Shown here piece after piece: positions 15,636 through 24,773 of a stretch of 33,041 bases of DNA. The translations under genes were made by a program, and so were the position numbers. Source of the DNA: Polaribacter sp. Its GTDB lineage: Bacteria; Bacteroidota; Bacteroidia; Flavobacteriales; Flavobacteriaceae. The DNA is taken from contig JAQWOW010000168.1 in the NCBI GenBank assembly GCA_029245665.1, positions 1-33,041 on the forward strand, written 5' to 3'. A model generated the notes under the pieces. The model was not told the origin of the DNA and did no database searches. It worked only from the letters and a program-made list of their open reading frames with translations. Each line of letters begins with the position of its first letter. Within the stretch, counting starts at the first letter, position 1.

Positions 15636-18251
15636 TTACACAAGATATGCTCTTGTTTTTTCTAGAGCTTTTTGAATCCCCGCTGGATTTTTTCCGCCGG
15701 CAGTTGCAAAGAAATTTTGTCCGCCGCCGCCGCCATGAATTAACTTACCCAACTCTCTAACTACTCTTCCTGCATCGTAACCTCGTTCGGTTACTAGCTC
15801 TTTAGAAATATAACACGTTAACATAGCTTTGCCTTCTGATGGAGTAGACGCAAATAATAAAAATAAATTTTTATGTTCTTTTCCAATGCTAAAAGCTAGG
15901 TTTTTAATTCCGTTTGCATCTAAATCTATTTTTGTTGCTAAAAATTGAACACCGTTAATTTCTTGTAATTGATTTTTTAATTCTCCAGACAAATTTTGTG
16001 CTTTCTCTTTAAGCAATTGTTCAATTTGTTTTTGCAAAGAAGCGTTTTCCTCCTGAAGTTTCTGAACTGCTTTCGCAGGGTTTTTAGCATTACTTAGTAA
16101 ATTTTTAATTTCAAATAGAGTACTGTTATTTTCTAAATAAAAACTTTTCACGGCATCATTGGTAATGGCTTCAATTCTTCTAATTCCTGCGGCTACCGCA
16201 CCTTCAGATGTAATTTTAAAATGCCAAATATCTCCGGTATTTTTTACATGAGTTCCACCACACAATTCAATCGATTGTCCAAATTTAATAGCTCTAACGG
16301 TATCGCCATATTTTTCCCCAAATAAAGCCATGGCACCTTCATCAATTGCTTGTTGCATGGGTATATTTCTTTTTTCTATCAAAGGTAGTTTTCCAGAAAT
16401 ACGTGCATTTACGAAGTTTTCTACATCCTGTAATTCATCAACGGATAATTTAGAAAAATGAGAAAAATCGAAGCGTAAATATTTAGAGTGAACAGCGGAC
16501 CCTTTTTGTTCAACATGGGTTCCTAAAACTTCTCTTAATGCTTGATGCAAAAGATGCGTTGCTGTATGGTTGCACTCTGTTCTATATCGCTGTTTAGCGT
16601 CTACAACAGCGTTTAAAGTTTCATTTAAGTGTCTGGGTAGGTTTTTTGAAAAGTGAATAATTACATTGTTTTCTTTTTTGGTATCTAAAATATAAACGAC
16701 ATCACCATTCGGAACTTCTAAATATCCTTTGTCGCCAACTTGTCCTCCCCCTTCCGGGTAAAAAGGAGTTAAATTAAATACAAGTTGATACATTTCTCCC
16801 TCTTTTTTAGAGTTAACTTTTCTATATTTTGTTAATTTTACTTTCGCTTCTAGAGCATCATACCCTATGAATTCTTCTTCAGCATCATTCAATAAAATCG
16901 TCCAATCATCAGTAGACATTTCACTGGCAGCCCTCGACCTATTTTTTTGTTTCTCAAGTTTTATTTCAAATCCTTTTTGGTCTAGGGTCAACCCCTTTTC
17001 AGAAAGAATTAAAGAGGTTAAATCTATAGGGAAGCCATAAGTATCATACAATTCAAAAGCTTTATCACCCGAGACTTCATTTCCGGTAGTATTTTCTATA
17101 ATTCTATCTAACAAAAGCAATCCTTGATCTAAAGTTCTTAAGAATGATGTTTCTTCTTCTTTAATTACATTTTCAATCAATTGTTTTTGAGCGTTTAATT
17201 CAGGAAAAGCGGTTCCCATTTTTTCACTCAAAATATTTACTAACCTATGAATAAACGGCTCTTTTTTATTTAGAAATGTAAATCCGTAACGAACGGCTCT
17301 TCTCAAGATTCTTCGAATAACGTAGCCAGCACCAGTATTACTTGGTAATTGCCCATCTGCAATAGAAAATGCAACTGCTCTCACATGATCAGAAATCACA
17401 CGAATTGCAATATCTTGCTTTAAATCCACTCCATATTTTACATCGGTAATCGTTTCGATTTCTCTAATTATTGGTGTAAAAACATCAGTATCATAATTAG
17501 ATGTAACCCCCTGCATTACCATACATAAGCGTTCAAAGCCCATACCTGTATCTATATGCTTGTTTGGTAAATCTTCTAAAGAACCATTTGCTTTTCTGTT
17601 GTATTGCATAAAAACTAAGTTCCAGATTTCTACCACTTGAGGATGGTCTTTATTCACTAAATCTTTACCATCAAGGGTTGCTTTTTCTTCTGCAGAACGA
17701 ATGTCTACATGAATTTCAGAGCAGGGGCCACAAGGTCCTTGATCTCCCATTTCCCAGAAATTATCTTTTTTATTTCCCTTTAAAATTCGGTCTTCAGAAA
17801 TAAATTGTTTCCATAAATCATAAGCTTCCGTATCCATTTTTAAGTGATCATCATCAGATCCCTCAAAAACTGTGACGTATAAAATATCCTTATCAATTTT
17901 ATATACTTCGGTCAATAATTCCCATGCCCAAGCAATAGCATCTTTTTTAAAGTAATCACCAAAAGACCAATTTCCTAACATCTCAAATAAAGTATGGTGA
18001 TAAGTATCATAACCAACTTCTTCTAGATCATTGTGTTTCCCTGAAACACGCAAACATTTTTGAGAATCGGATATTCTACTTTTTTTAGGAGTACCGCTAC
18101 CTAAGAAATATTCTTTAAATGGTGCCATTCCAGAATTTACAAACATTAAAGTAGGGTCATCCTTTGTTACCATTGGTGAAGAAGGCAAAATTAAATGCCC
18201 TTTTTCTTGGAAAAAGTTTAAAAAAGTAGAACGAATATCTTGTGATTTCAT
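15636..18251 (-). CDS. alaS: Alanyl-tRNA synthetase
   Basis: Charges tRNA-Ala and edits misacylated Ser/Gly. The 871-residue protein has all parts: class II core with HHTLFEMLGNWSFGDYFKK near 85-103 and GDQGPCGPCSEIH near 169-181, the tRNA-recognition region, the editing domain with zinc-site motifs HTATH (562-566) and CGGTH near residue 665, and a C-terminal oligomerisation domain ending with GGGGGQNFFATAGGKNP. A coiled-coil stretch (LQEENASLQKQIEQLLKEKAQ) precedes the C-domain. ATG 18251 is chosen over an in-frame TTG at 18269, since MKSQDIRSTFLNFF is the normal family start. Its promoter is proposed at 18364-18392, leaving a leader of about 105 nt. Confidence 0.98.
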   Translation of the reverse strand: MKSQDIRSTFLNFFQEKGHLILPSSPMVTKDDPTLMFVNSGMAPFKEYFLGSGTPKKSRISDSQKCLRVSGKHNDLEEVGYDTYHHTLFEMLGNWSFGDYFKKDAIAWAWELLTEVYKIDKDILYVTVFEGSDDDHLKMDTEAYDLWKQFISEDRILKGNKKDNFWEMGDQGPCGPCSEIHVDIRSAEEKATLDGKDLVNKDHPQVVEIWNLVFMQYNRKANGSLEDLPNKHIDTGMGFERLCMVMQGVTSNYDTDVFTPIIREIETITDVKYGVDLKQDIAIRVISDHVRAVAFSIADGQLPSNTGAGYVIRRILRRAVRYGFTFLNKKEPFIHRLVNILSEKMGTAFPELNAQKQLIENVIKEEETSFLRTLDQGLLLLDRIIENTTGNEVSGDKAFELYDTYGFPIDLTSLILSEKGLTLDQKGFEIKLEKQKNRSRAASEMSTDDWTILLNDAEEEFIGYDALEAKVKLTKYRKVNSKKEGEMYQLVFNLTPFYPEGGGQVGDKGYLEVPNGDVVYILDTKKENNVIIHFSKNLPRHLNETLNAVVDAKQRYRTECNHTATHLLHQALREVLGTHVEQKGSAVHSKYLRFDFSHFSKLSVDELQDVENFVNARISGKLPLIEKRNIPMQQAIDEGAMALFGEKYGDTVRAIKFGQSIELCGGTHVKNTGDIWHFKITSEGAVAAGIRRIEAITNDAVKSFYLENNSTLFEIKNLLSNAKNPAKAVQKLQEENASLQKQIEQLLKEKAQNLSGELKNQLQEINGVQFLATKIDLDANGIKNLAFSIGKEHKNLFLLFASTPSEGKAMLTCYISKELVTERGYDAGRVVRELGKLIHGGGGGQNFFATAGGKNPAGIQKALEKTRAYLV

Positions 18252-18363
18252 ACAAACAGAAGTTTCCAATAACTGGTATTAAATTAATTTATTTTAATAA
18301 AAACTGCAAAAAAAAGCGGTTGTAAAAACATTTTGTAAATTTGTGATTACTGATAATGAATTT

Positions 18364-18392
18364 CAAATATAAAACTCTCTTCAAGAGTACAA
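18364..18392 (-). promoter_or_regulatory. Promoter of alaS, with internal inverted repeat
   Basis: On the minus strand TTG (18390-18392), an 18-nt spacer and TATATTTG (18364-18371) fit the Bacteroidota consensus. The spacer holds the short inverted repeat ACTCT/AGAGT (18374-18388). For the opposite M23 gene only a TAAATTTG at 18336-18343 was seen, with a TTG too close (13 nt). Confidence 0.6.
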
Positions 18393-18411
18393 AAATAGTA
18401 TATTTAGAATT

Positions 18412-19383
18412 ATGGCAAAAGTAAAATATTATTACGATACAGATACGCTGTCTTACAGGAAAATTGAAGTAAAAAAAAGCGATTATTATAAGAGGAGTAT
18501 TATAGGGGTATTGGCAGTTGTACTAATTGCTTTTTTTGGTTTTATTGGTTTTAGCCAGTTTTTAATGTCTCCAAATGAAAGGTCTCAAAAAAGAGAGCTT
18601 GATAATTTAAAATTACATTTTGAAATCATTGAAAAAAGATTGGCAGAAAGTTCAAAAGTATTGGCACAATTACAAGAGCGAGACAATACAATTTATCGTG
18701 TTTATTTTGAAGCGAATCCAATACCAGATGAACAGAGAAAAGCTGGTTTTGGAGGGGTAAATCGTTATAAGTACATAGACGGGTTTGACAACTCTGCCAT
18801 GATTGAAAAAGTAACAAGAGAGTTGGATATTTTATCGAAGCAAATGGTGGTGCAATCGAAATCTTTAGATGAAATTGTTGTATTGGCAAAAAATAAAAAA
18901 GAAATGTTAGCTTCGATACCAGCAATTCAGCCAGTTGCAAATAAAGAATTGAAACGAATGGCTTCTGGCTATGGTTATCGAATACATCCAATATACAAAA
19001 CTAGAAAGTTTCATTGGGGAATGGATTTTTCTGCTCCAAGAGGAACACCCGTCTATGCCACCGGAAATGGAAAAATTGAGAAAGTTAAACGATCTAGAAG
19101 AGGCTATGGAAACCAAGTGAAAATAGATCATGGATTTGGGTATAAAACTTTTTATGCGCATTTAGAAAAATACACCGTTCGTAAAAATCAAAAAGTAAAA
19201 CGAGGAGATTTGATTGGTTATGTTGGCACTTCAGGAACCTCTACAGCACCTCATTTGCATTATGAAGTGATTAAAGGAAATAGAAAATTAAACCCTGTCT
19301 ATTTTTATTTTAGTGATTTAACTCCAGAGGAATATGATAGAATGTTAGAATTGGCATCACAAGAAAATCAATCATTAGACTAA
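18412..19383 (+). CDS. M23 family metallopeptidase (LytM-type), membrane anchored
   Basis: A 323-residue peptidoglycan endopeptidase. A cytoplasmic N-terminus of about 27 residues is followed by one membrane segment (28-50) and a periplasmic coiled-coil part (55-165), then the LytM domain. Zinc-site and catalytic motifs are present: HWGMDF with His201 and Asp205, FYAHLEKY with His250, and HLHYEV with His281 and His283. It likely cuts peptide cross-links during growth or division, or stays bound as a regulator. The stop overlaps the merR ATG by one base (TAATG), so the pair is coupled. I recall the M23-merR pair beside alaS as common in flavobacteria. Confidence 0.93.
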   Translation: MAKVKYYYDTDTLSYRKIEVKKSDYYKRSIIGVLAVVLIAFFGFIGFSQFLMSPNERSQKRELDNLKLHFEIIEKRLAESSKVLAQLQERDNTIYRVYFEANPIPDEQRKAGFGGVNRYKYIDGFDNSAMIEKVTRELDILSKQMVVQSKSLDEIVVLAKNKKEMLASIPAIQPVANKELKRMASGYGYRIHPIYKTRKFHWGMDFSAPRGTPVYATGNGKIEKVKRSRRGYGNQVKIDHGFGYKTFYAHLEKYTVRKNQKVKRGDLIGYVGTSGTSTAPHLHYEVIKGNRKLNPVYFYFSDLTPEEYDRMLELASQENQSLD

Positions 19384-19712
19384 TGAATATAGAACTACCC
19401 GAAAAAAGGTATTATAAGATAGGTGAAGTAGCCAAAGCTTTTAATGTAAATACTTCTTTAGTTCGTTTTTGGGAAAAAGAATTTGATATTATCAAGCCCA
19501 AAAAAAATCCCAAAGGGAATCGTTTGTTTACCCAAGAAGACATTAAAAATTTCAAATTAATATTCAATTTAGTAAAAGAAAGAGGTTTCACTTTAGATGG
19601 GGCAAAACAAAAACTAAAGGAAAATCCCGAATCTACAATCCATACGTTTGAGATTATTAGTAGGTTGGAGGCTGTGAAAGCAGAATTGATTAAAATTAAA
19701 AATCAACTTTAA
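19383..19712 (+). CDS. MerR family transcriptional regulator
   Basis: A 109-residue DNA-binding protein. The MerR winged helix-turn-helix covers about residues 10-75: YYKIGEVAKAFNVNTSLVRFWEK is the HTH, and NPKGNRLFTQEDIKNFKLI the wing and third helix. A short helical dimerisation part follows (ISRLEAVKAELIKIKNQ). No C-terminal metal- or drug-binding domain is present, so the signal, if any, is unknown. It is coupled to the M23 gene and ends 10 bp before the first acyl-CoA dehydrogenase. It could control that module, but its conserved pairing with the peptidase in relatives (from memory) suggests an older role. Confidence 0.9.
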   Translation: MNIELPEKRYYKIGEVAKAFNVNTSLVRFWEKEFDIIKPKKNPKGNRLFTQEDIKNFKLIFNLVKERGFTLDGAKQKLKENPESTIHTFEIISRLEAVKAELIKIKNQL

Positions 19713-19722
19713 AAATAAAAAT

Positions 19723-21537
19723 ATGTCTAAAAAGTATATTGATTTAGATACTTTAAAATACATACTTTATGACGTTCATAATATAGAAGATCTTCTTATA
19801 AGAGAGCGGTTTCAAGACCATGATGTAGAGGCTTTAGATCTTTTTTTAGACTCCATTAAAGAATTTTCAGATAGAGAATTATATCCATTTTTTAAAGAAA
19901 TGGACGATACCCCTGCGCATTATCAAGACGGAACTGTTATTGTTCATGAACAAGTAGATGTAATGATGAAAAAAGGAGGAGAATTAGGAATCATTTCAGC
20001 CTCTTTTGATTACGATGATGGCGGTTTGCAAATTCCGTTTATGGCGCATCAAGCTGCCGCATATATTTTAGATGCCGCAAATAATCACCTACCTGGTTAC
20101 GCAGGTTTAACTCAAGGAGCAGCCGAATTAATTATTGAATTCGGAACTAAAGAATTAAACAAAGCCTATGTTCCAAAAATGCTCTCAGGAACTTGGGGAG
20201 GAACTATGTGTCTCACAGAGCCTCAGGCAGGAAGTTCTTTGTCGGATATTGTTACAAAAGCAACTCCCACTGAGAATGGTTTTTACAAACTATCTGGACA
20301 GAAAATATTTATTTCTGGAGGCGATCATCAATACGCAGAAAACATTGTGCATTTGGTATTGGCAAGAATAGAAGGCGCACCCCAAGGGACCAAAGGAATT
20401 TCTTTATTTGTTGTTCCTAAAAACAGACCAAAAGAGGATGGCACTTTAGAATACAATGATGTAATGACCGTTGCAGATTTTCAGAAAATGGGTCAACGTG
20501 GATATTGTACCACTCATTTAGTTTTTGGCGATTCAGACGACTGTAGAGGTTGGTTGGTAGGGGAAGAGAATAAAGGGTTGGCACAAATGTTTCTGATGAT
20601 GAATGCAGCAAGAATTGCTGTTGGGAGAGGTGCTGCAGCAATTGCAATGGCAGCCTATAGAACTTCTTTGCAATATGCAAATGAACGACCACAAGGAAGA
20701 AAACTGACAAGTACAGGAAAGAAAAACCCAACGGAAAAGCAAAGTTTAATTATCGAACATCCAGATGTAAGAAGAATGTTATTGCTTCAGAAATCAATTG
20801 TTGAAGGTTCTCTAAGTTTGGTTTTATTAGCTTCTAAATACCATGATATTATTCATTCATCTACAGATAAAGACGAAAAAGAAAAATATGATTTATTATT
20901 AGAAATGATCATTCCAATTGTAAAAACTTTCCCCTCAGAAGCAGGTTCTTTATCAGTAAATACAGGTTTGCAAGTTTTAGGGGGTTATGGATTCTGTACC
21001 GATTTTAAATTGCAACAGTATTACCGAGATATTAGAATTTCTGCCCTGTATGAGGGAACTACAGGTATTCAATCTCAAGATTTATTAGGAAGAAAAGTAT
21101 CCTTACAAAATGGAAAAGCATTGGAGCTATTGGCTTCAGAAATAATGCATACAGTTCACTTAGCTTCTAACCATTCTGATTTAAAGCCATATGCGGATCA
21201 ATTGGAAAATAAACTGCAATTATCTCAAAAAATACTTCAAAAATTAATCCCTTTTGCAATGAAAGGGAATTATGAGCGCTACTTATCGGATGCTAATTTA
21301 TTTATGGAGTTCATGAGTGTGTTGGTGCTAAGCTGGTTGTGGTTAGAAATGGCAGTAAATTCGAAAGAGACACTAGAATCTGGCATTTTAAAATACGAGG
21401 AAGATTTTTATGAAAGTAAAATTCATACCATGAAATTTTATTACAAGTACGAACTTCCAAAAACAATATCCCTAGCGGAATCATTAATGAGCGATGAGGT
21501 ACTAACAATCAAACAAGACAAAGAATATATTATATAA
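19723..21537 (+). CDS. Acyl-CoA dehydrogenase, long form with C-terminal domain
   Basis: A 604-residue FAD enzyme that introduces a trans-2 double bond into acyl-CoA. The central flavin and substrate segments read CLTEPQAGSSLSD (163-175) and KIFISGGDH (194-202), and the catalytic loop is YRDIRISALYEGTTGIQ with general-base Glu444 in YEGT. The extra N-terminal (about 40 residues) and C-terminal (about 140 residues) regions match the long FadE/DmdC-like group rather than the 380-residue MCAD type. DmdC acts on 3-methylthiopropanoyl-CoA, but the substrate here is not set. The gene is 10 bp from merR, and its stop overlaps the next ATG by one base. Within the proposed 4-hydroxyacyl-CoA route it could oxidise the acyl chain before or after the kinase step. 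Confidence 0.93.
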   Translation: MSKKYIDLDTLKYILYDVHNIEDLLIRERFQDHDVEALDLFLDSIKEFSDRELYPFFKEMDDTPAHYQDGTVIVHEQVDVMMKKGGELGIISASFDYDDGGLQIPFMAHQAAAYILDAANNHLPGYAGLTQGAAELIIEFGTKELNKAYVPKMLSGTWGGTMCLTEPQAGSSLSDIVTKATPTENGFYKLSGQKIFISGGDHQYAENIVHLVLARIEGAPQGTKGISLFVVPKNRPKEDGTLEYNDVMTVADFQKMGQRGYCTTHLVFGDSDDCRGWLVGEENKGLAQMFLMMNAARIAVGRGAAAIAMAAYRTSLQYANERPQGRKLTSTGKKNPTEKQSLIIEHPDVRRMLLLQKSIVEGSLSLVLLASKYHDIIHSSTDKDEKEKYDLLLEMIIPIVKTFPSEAGSLSVNTGLQVLGGYGFCTDFKLQQYYRDIRISALYEGTTGIQSQDLLGRKVSLQNGKALELLASEIMHTVHLASNHSDLKPYADQLENKLQLSQKILQKLIPFAMKGNYERYLSDANLFMEFMSVLVLSWLWLEMAVNSKETLESGILKYEEDFYESKIHTMKFYYKYELPKTISLAESLMSDEVLTIKQDKEYII

Positions 21538-22313
21538 TGACACATATTTCCAAACAATTTACATTAGAAGGTAAAGTTGCAATTATAACGGGTTCAAGCA
21601 AAGGGATAGGAAAAGCAATTGCCAAAGGATTTGCAGAAAACGGAGCGCAAGTTATTATTTCAAGTAGAAGTCAGGAAGCGTGTAACGAAGTTGTTGAGGA
21701 ATTTAAAAAAGAAGGGTTAAATGCAATCGGAATTTCCTGTCATATTGGAAAACCTGAACAGCGTGAAAAATTAATCACCCAAACAATTGCCGCTTTTGGT
21801 CGTCTTGATATTTTAGTAAATAATGCTGCAATTAATCCAGTTTTTGCACCCATTGAAGAAGTAGATTCTGCTGTTTTTGATAAAATTATGGACGTAAATG
21901 TAAAGGCTCCATGGAGTTTATCGAACATGGCATTGCCTCATTTAAAGGCGAATAAAAAGGGAAGTATTATCAACATTGCTTCTGTTGAAGCATTGACTCC
22001 TGGTCTGGGTTTAGGAATTTATAGCACTAGCAAAGCAGCTATTTTGATGTTGTCTAAAAATCAAGCAAAAGAATGGGGGAAATACGGAATTCGTGTAAAT
22101 GCTATTTGCCCAGGTTTGATCAAAACAAAATTTAGTGCAGCACTTTGGCAAAACGAAAAAATACTTGGAAAAATTCAGAAATCATTGCCAAGCGCAAGAA
22201 TGGGCATGCCTGAAGAGATGGTTGGCTTGGCTTGTTTGTTAGCTTCAGACGCTGGGGGGTATATGACGGGTGGTGTGTATACCGCCGATGGAGGATATAT
22301 GATTGCTGGATAA
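21537..22313 (+). CDS. SDR family oxidoreductase, probably NADP(H)-linked
   Basis: A 258-residue classical short-chain dehydrogenase/reductase. Features are TGSSKGIG (18-25), NNAAIN (95-100) and the catalytic set Ser149, Tyr162 (YSTSK) and Lys166. After the second beta strand it has SSRS with Arg44, which normally favours NADP(H). The end GGVYTADGGYMIAG is typical. The ATG overlaps the upstream dehydrogenase stop (TAATG), and the following ACAD11-like gene starts 10 bp after its stop, so it belongs to the operon. By analogy with LvaD it might reduce a 4-oxoacyl-CoA to the 4-hydroxy form, but a 3-hydroxyacyl or free alcohol substrate is equally possible. Confidence 0.93.
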   Translation: MTHISKQFTLEGKVAIITGSSKGIGKAIAKGFAENGAQVIISSRSQEACNEVVEEFKKEGLNAIGISCHIGKPEQREKLITQTIAAFGRLDILVNNAAINPVFAPIEEVDSAVFDKIMDVNVKAPWSLSNMALPHLKANKKGSIINIASVEALTPGLGLGIYSTSKAAILMLSKNQAKEWGKYGIRVNAICPGLIKTKFSAALWQNEKILGKIQKSLPSARMGMPEEMVGLACLLASDAGGYMTGGVYTADGGYMIAG

Positions 22314-22323
22314 AAAAATAAAT

Positions 22324-23541
22324 ATGAACTTTGATTACTCAAATAAATCAATTGAAATACAGCAAAAGCTAAGCGCTTTTATAGAAGAACACATTGTTCC
22401 TGTAGAAGCAGAATACATTGCTTTTCAGGCAGATGCAAACAATATGTGGCAACGTTTCCCAAAAATAGAAATGTTAAAACAAAAAGCAAAAGATGCAGGC
22501 TTATGGAATTTATTTCTGCCTAGTAACTATGGTGATTTAAGCCCGGGATTTACCAATCTAGAGTATGCTCCATTGGCAGAAATTATGGGTAAAAAAATTT
22601 GGATTTCAGAAATCTTTAACTGCTCTGCTCCAGATACTGGAAATATGGAAGTATTAGCAAAATATGGAAACGCTACTCAAAAAGAAAAATGGTTAACACC
22701 ACTTATGAATGGCGAAATTCGTTCTGCATTCTTAATGACAGAACCAGATGTAGCCTCTTCAGATGCAACAAATATTGAAACCTCTATTGAATTAGATGGC
22801 GATGAATATGTTATTAATGGAAGAAAATGGTGGTCTTCAGGTGCTATGGATCCACATTGTAAGGTAGCCATTGTAATGGGAAAAACCGATGTAAAGGCTG
22901 CGCGGCACCAACAACAAAGTATGGTTTTGGTTCCGATGGACACGCCAGGATTAAAAATCATCAGACCGCTTTCAGTTTTAGGCTTTTATGATTCACCAGA
23001 AGGGCATGCAGAGATTCAGTTAACAAATGTTCGAGTGCCCATTCAAAACTTAATTTTAGGAGAAGGAAGAGGTTTTGAAATTGCACAAGGTAGATTAGGT
23101 CCTGGAAGAATTCATCATTGTATGCGCTTGGTAGGTATGGCTCAATATGCTTTAGAAGTTATGTCTTATCGAACCCTTGAAAGAGAGGCTTTTGGGAAGA
23201 AGTTTTACGATTACAGCAGTATACGACAGGAAATCGCTAAATCTCAGTGTGAAATTGAGCAAGCACGACTATTAACTTTATCTGCTGCAGATAAAATGGA
23301 TAAATTAGGTAATAAAGCAGCAAAAGATATCATTGCTATGATAAAAATTGTTGCGCCAAGTATGGCTTTAAAAGTGATTGACCGCGCCATGCAAATTTTA
23401 GGTGGAAAGGGAGTGAGTCAAGATACATATTTACCTCATTATTTTGCAATTGCTAGAATATTGCGTTTGGCAGATGGCCCTGATGAAGTTCACATGTATC
23501 AATTGGGTAAAAGTTGTATTAAAAAATACGGAAACTCTTAA
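22324..23541 (+). CDS. ACAD11/LvaC-type acyl-CoA dehydrogenase homologue
   Basis: A 405-residue acyl-CoA dehydrogenase-fold protein that strongly resembles the C-terminal half of vertebrate ACAD11 as I remember it: MTEPDVASSDATNIE (138-152), KWWSSGA (168-174), PLSVLGF, ILGEGRGFEIAQGRLGPGRIHH (244-265) and ADGPDEVH (383-390). In ordinary enzymes the last loop is YEGT with a catalytic Glu. Here the aligned residue appears to be Asp384. ACAD10/11 and LvaC act on 4-phosphoryloxyacyl-CoA, removing phosphate and moving the hydroxyl to C3, rather than simply dehydrogenating. ATG 22324 is used, because the 7 extra codons from 22303 overlap the SDR end. The kinase gene starts 1 bp after the stop, mirroring the fused order of partners in ACAD11. 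Confidence 0.9.
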   Translation: MNFDYSNKSIEIQQKLSAFIEEHIVPVEAEYIAFQADANNMWQRFPKIEMLKQKAKDAGLWNLFLPSNYGDLSPGFTNLEYAPLAEIMGKKIWISEIFNCSAPDTGNMEVLAKYGNATQKEKWLTPLMNGEIRSAFLMTEPDVASSDATNIETSIELDGDEYVINGRKWWSSGAMDPHCKVAIVMGKTDVKAARHQQQSMVLVPMDTPGLKIIRPLSVLGFYDSPEGHAEIQLTNVRVPIQNLILGEGRGFEIAQGRLGPGRIHHCMRLVGMAQYALEVMSYRTLEREAFGKKFYDYSSIRQEIAKSQCEIEQARLLTLSAADKMDKLGNKAAKDIIAMIKIVAPSMALKVIDRAMQILGGKGVSQDTYLPHYFAIARILRLADGPDEVHMYQLGKSCIKKYGNS

Positions 23542-23542
23542 A

Positions 23543-24601
23543 ATGGTGCAACAAAAGGTTAGAAAAGGAGAAGAATTGAATGCCGTTTTGTTGAAAAGCT
23601 ATTTGCAAAAAAATAATTTAATTGATTCTGTGAAAAGCACTTTGTTTGTTGAACAATTTACGCATGGTTTTTCTAATTTAACGTATTTATTACAAATTGA
23701 GAATAAAGACTACGTTTTAAGAAAGCCTCCTATCGGAGCGATCAAAAGAGGTCATGATATGGGACGTGAATTTAAAGTCCAAAGTACTTTGAAATCGGCT
23801 TTTCCTATGGTGCCAAAAATGTATGTATTTTCAGAAGATGAAGCTATTGTTGGTAGTCAGTTTTATCTGATGGAGAAGGTGAATGGAGTTATTTTAAACG
23901 TCAAAGAAGCGACACAAAGAAAAATAGCTACAGCTGATTTTAAAACAATTGCAAACACTTGGTTAGATACCTTAGTAACCTTGCATAATGTTGACTATAA
24001 AGGAATAGGTTTGTCTGATTTGGGGAAGCCAAATGGGTATGTAGAAAGACAGGTTACCAATTGGGGAAAGCAGTATTTAAAAGCAAAAACAAATGAATAT
24101 CCAGAAGTTGAAATCGTGATGCGATGGATGCAAGAAAACCAGCCAACAAGCTATGATCATTGTTTAATTCATAATGATTATAAGTATGACAATATTGTCT
24201 TTAAAGATGATTATTGGCATGAAGTTACTGCAGTTTTAGATTGGGAAATGGCAACTTTAGGAGATCCATTAATGGATTTAGGAACTTCTTTAGCTTATTG
24301 GACGGTAGCTTCGGATGACGATTTTATAAAACAAGGGATTCCATCACCAACTGTTTTTGAGGGCAATCCAATACGAAGTGAAATTGCAAAAATGTACGCT
24401 GAAAAATCAGGAAGATCGATCGAGAATGTAGTTTTTTATTACGTTTTCGGGTTGTTTAAAATAGCTGTAATTGCGCAACAAATTTACTATCGATATCGGC
24501 AGGGCTGGACGACAGATATTCGTTTTGCTAATTTGAATAAAGCAGCCGAATTGTGTTGTAAATTAGCGTTAAATGCTATTAAAACCAATAAAATTGATTA
24601 A
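23543..24601 (+). CDS. APH-fold phosphotransferase, ACAD11 N-domain/LvaA type
   Basis: A 353-residue small-molecule kinase. QFTHGFSNLTYLL (38-50) is the nucleotide loop, YVLRKPP (57-63) holds the ATP-binding Lys, YLMEKVNG (108-115) the hinge, LIHNDYKYDNIVF (208-220) the catalytic loop with Asp212 and Asn217, and VLDWEMATLGDP (231-242) the metal-binding Asp233. The loop reads HND in place of the usual HGD. These blocks match the aminoglycoside-phosphotransferase-like domain of ACAD10/11 and LvaA, which phosphorylates the 4-hydroxyl of acyl-CoA; antibiotic resistance is unlikely given the neighbours. ATG 23543 is 1 bp after the preceding stop. A frame running back to 23444 lies inside the upstream gene and is discarded. 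LvaB, the small partner of LvaA in Pseudomonas, is not seen here. Confidence 0.88.
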   Translation: MVQQKVRKGEELNAVLLKSYLQKNNLIDSVKSTLFVEQFTHGFSNLTYLLQIENKDYVLRKPPIGAIKRGHDMGREFKVQSTLKSAFPMVPKMYVFSEDEAIVGSQFYLMEKVNGVILNVKEATQRKIATADFKTIANTWLDTLVTLHNVDYKGIGLSDLGKPNGYVERQVTNWGKQYLKAKTNEYPEVEIVMRWMQENQPTSYDHCLIHNDYKYDNIVFKDDYWHEVTAVLDWEMATLGDPLMDLGTSLAYWTVASDDDFIKQGIPSPTVFEGNPIRSEIAKMYAEKSGRSIENVVFYYVFGLFKIAVIAQQIYYRYRQGWTTDIRFANLNKAAELCCKLALNAIKTNKID

Positions 24602-24773
24602 AAATAGCAATTATTATAGGTGGGTATTGAGGTACAATTACAGGATGCAGTTTTTAATTGTGAAAAAGGCAAATAAAAAATGAGTTTTTTAAGCAGCTGA
24701 AAATGAAGCTCTATCTAAGAGTATTAAAAGCGGCAGCCTTATCCAATTCAATATTAATATTTTGTAAATAAGT

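Noticed and set aside
18251..18357. alaS leader as an attenuator or riboswitch
   Set aside because: A 15-codon leader frame exists but has no alanine-codon run, and no strong alternative hairpins were seen.
23543..24601. APH-fold gene as an aminoglycoside resistance gene
   Set aside because: The motif blocks and the adjacent ACAD11-like gene match the acyl-CoA kinase type; nothing points to antibiotic modification.
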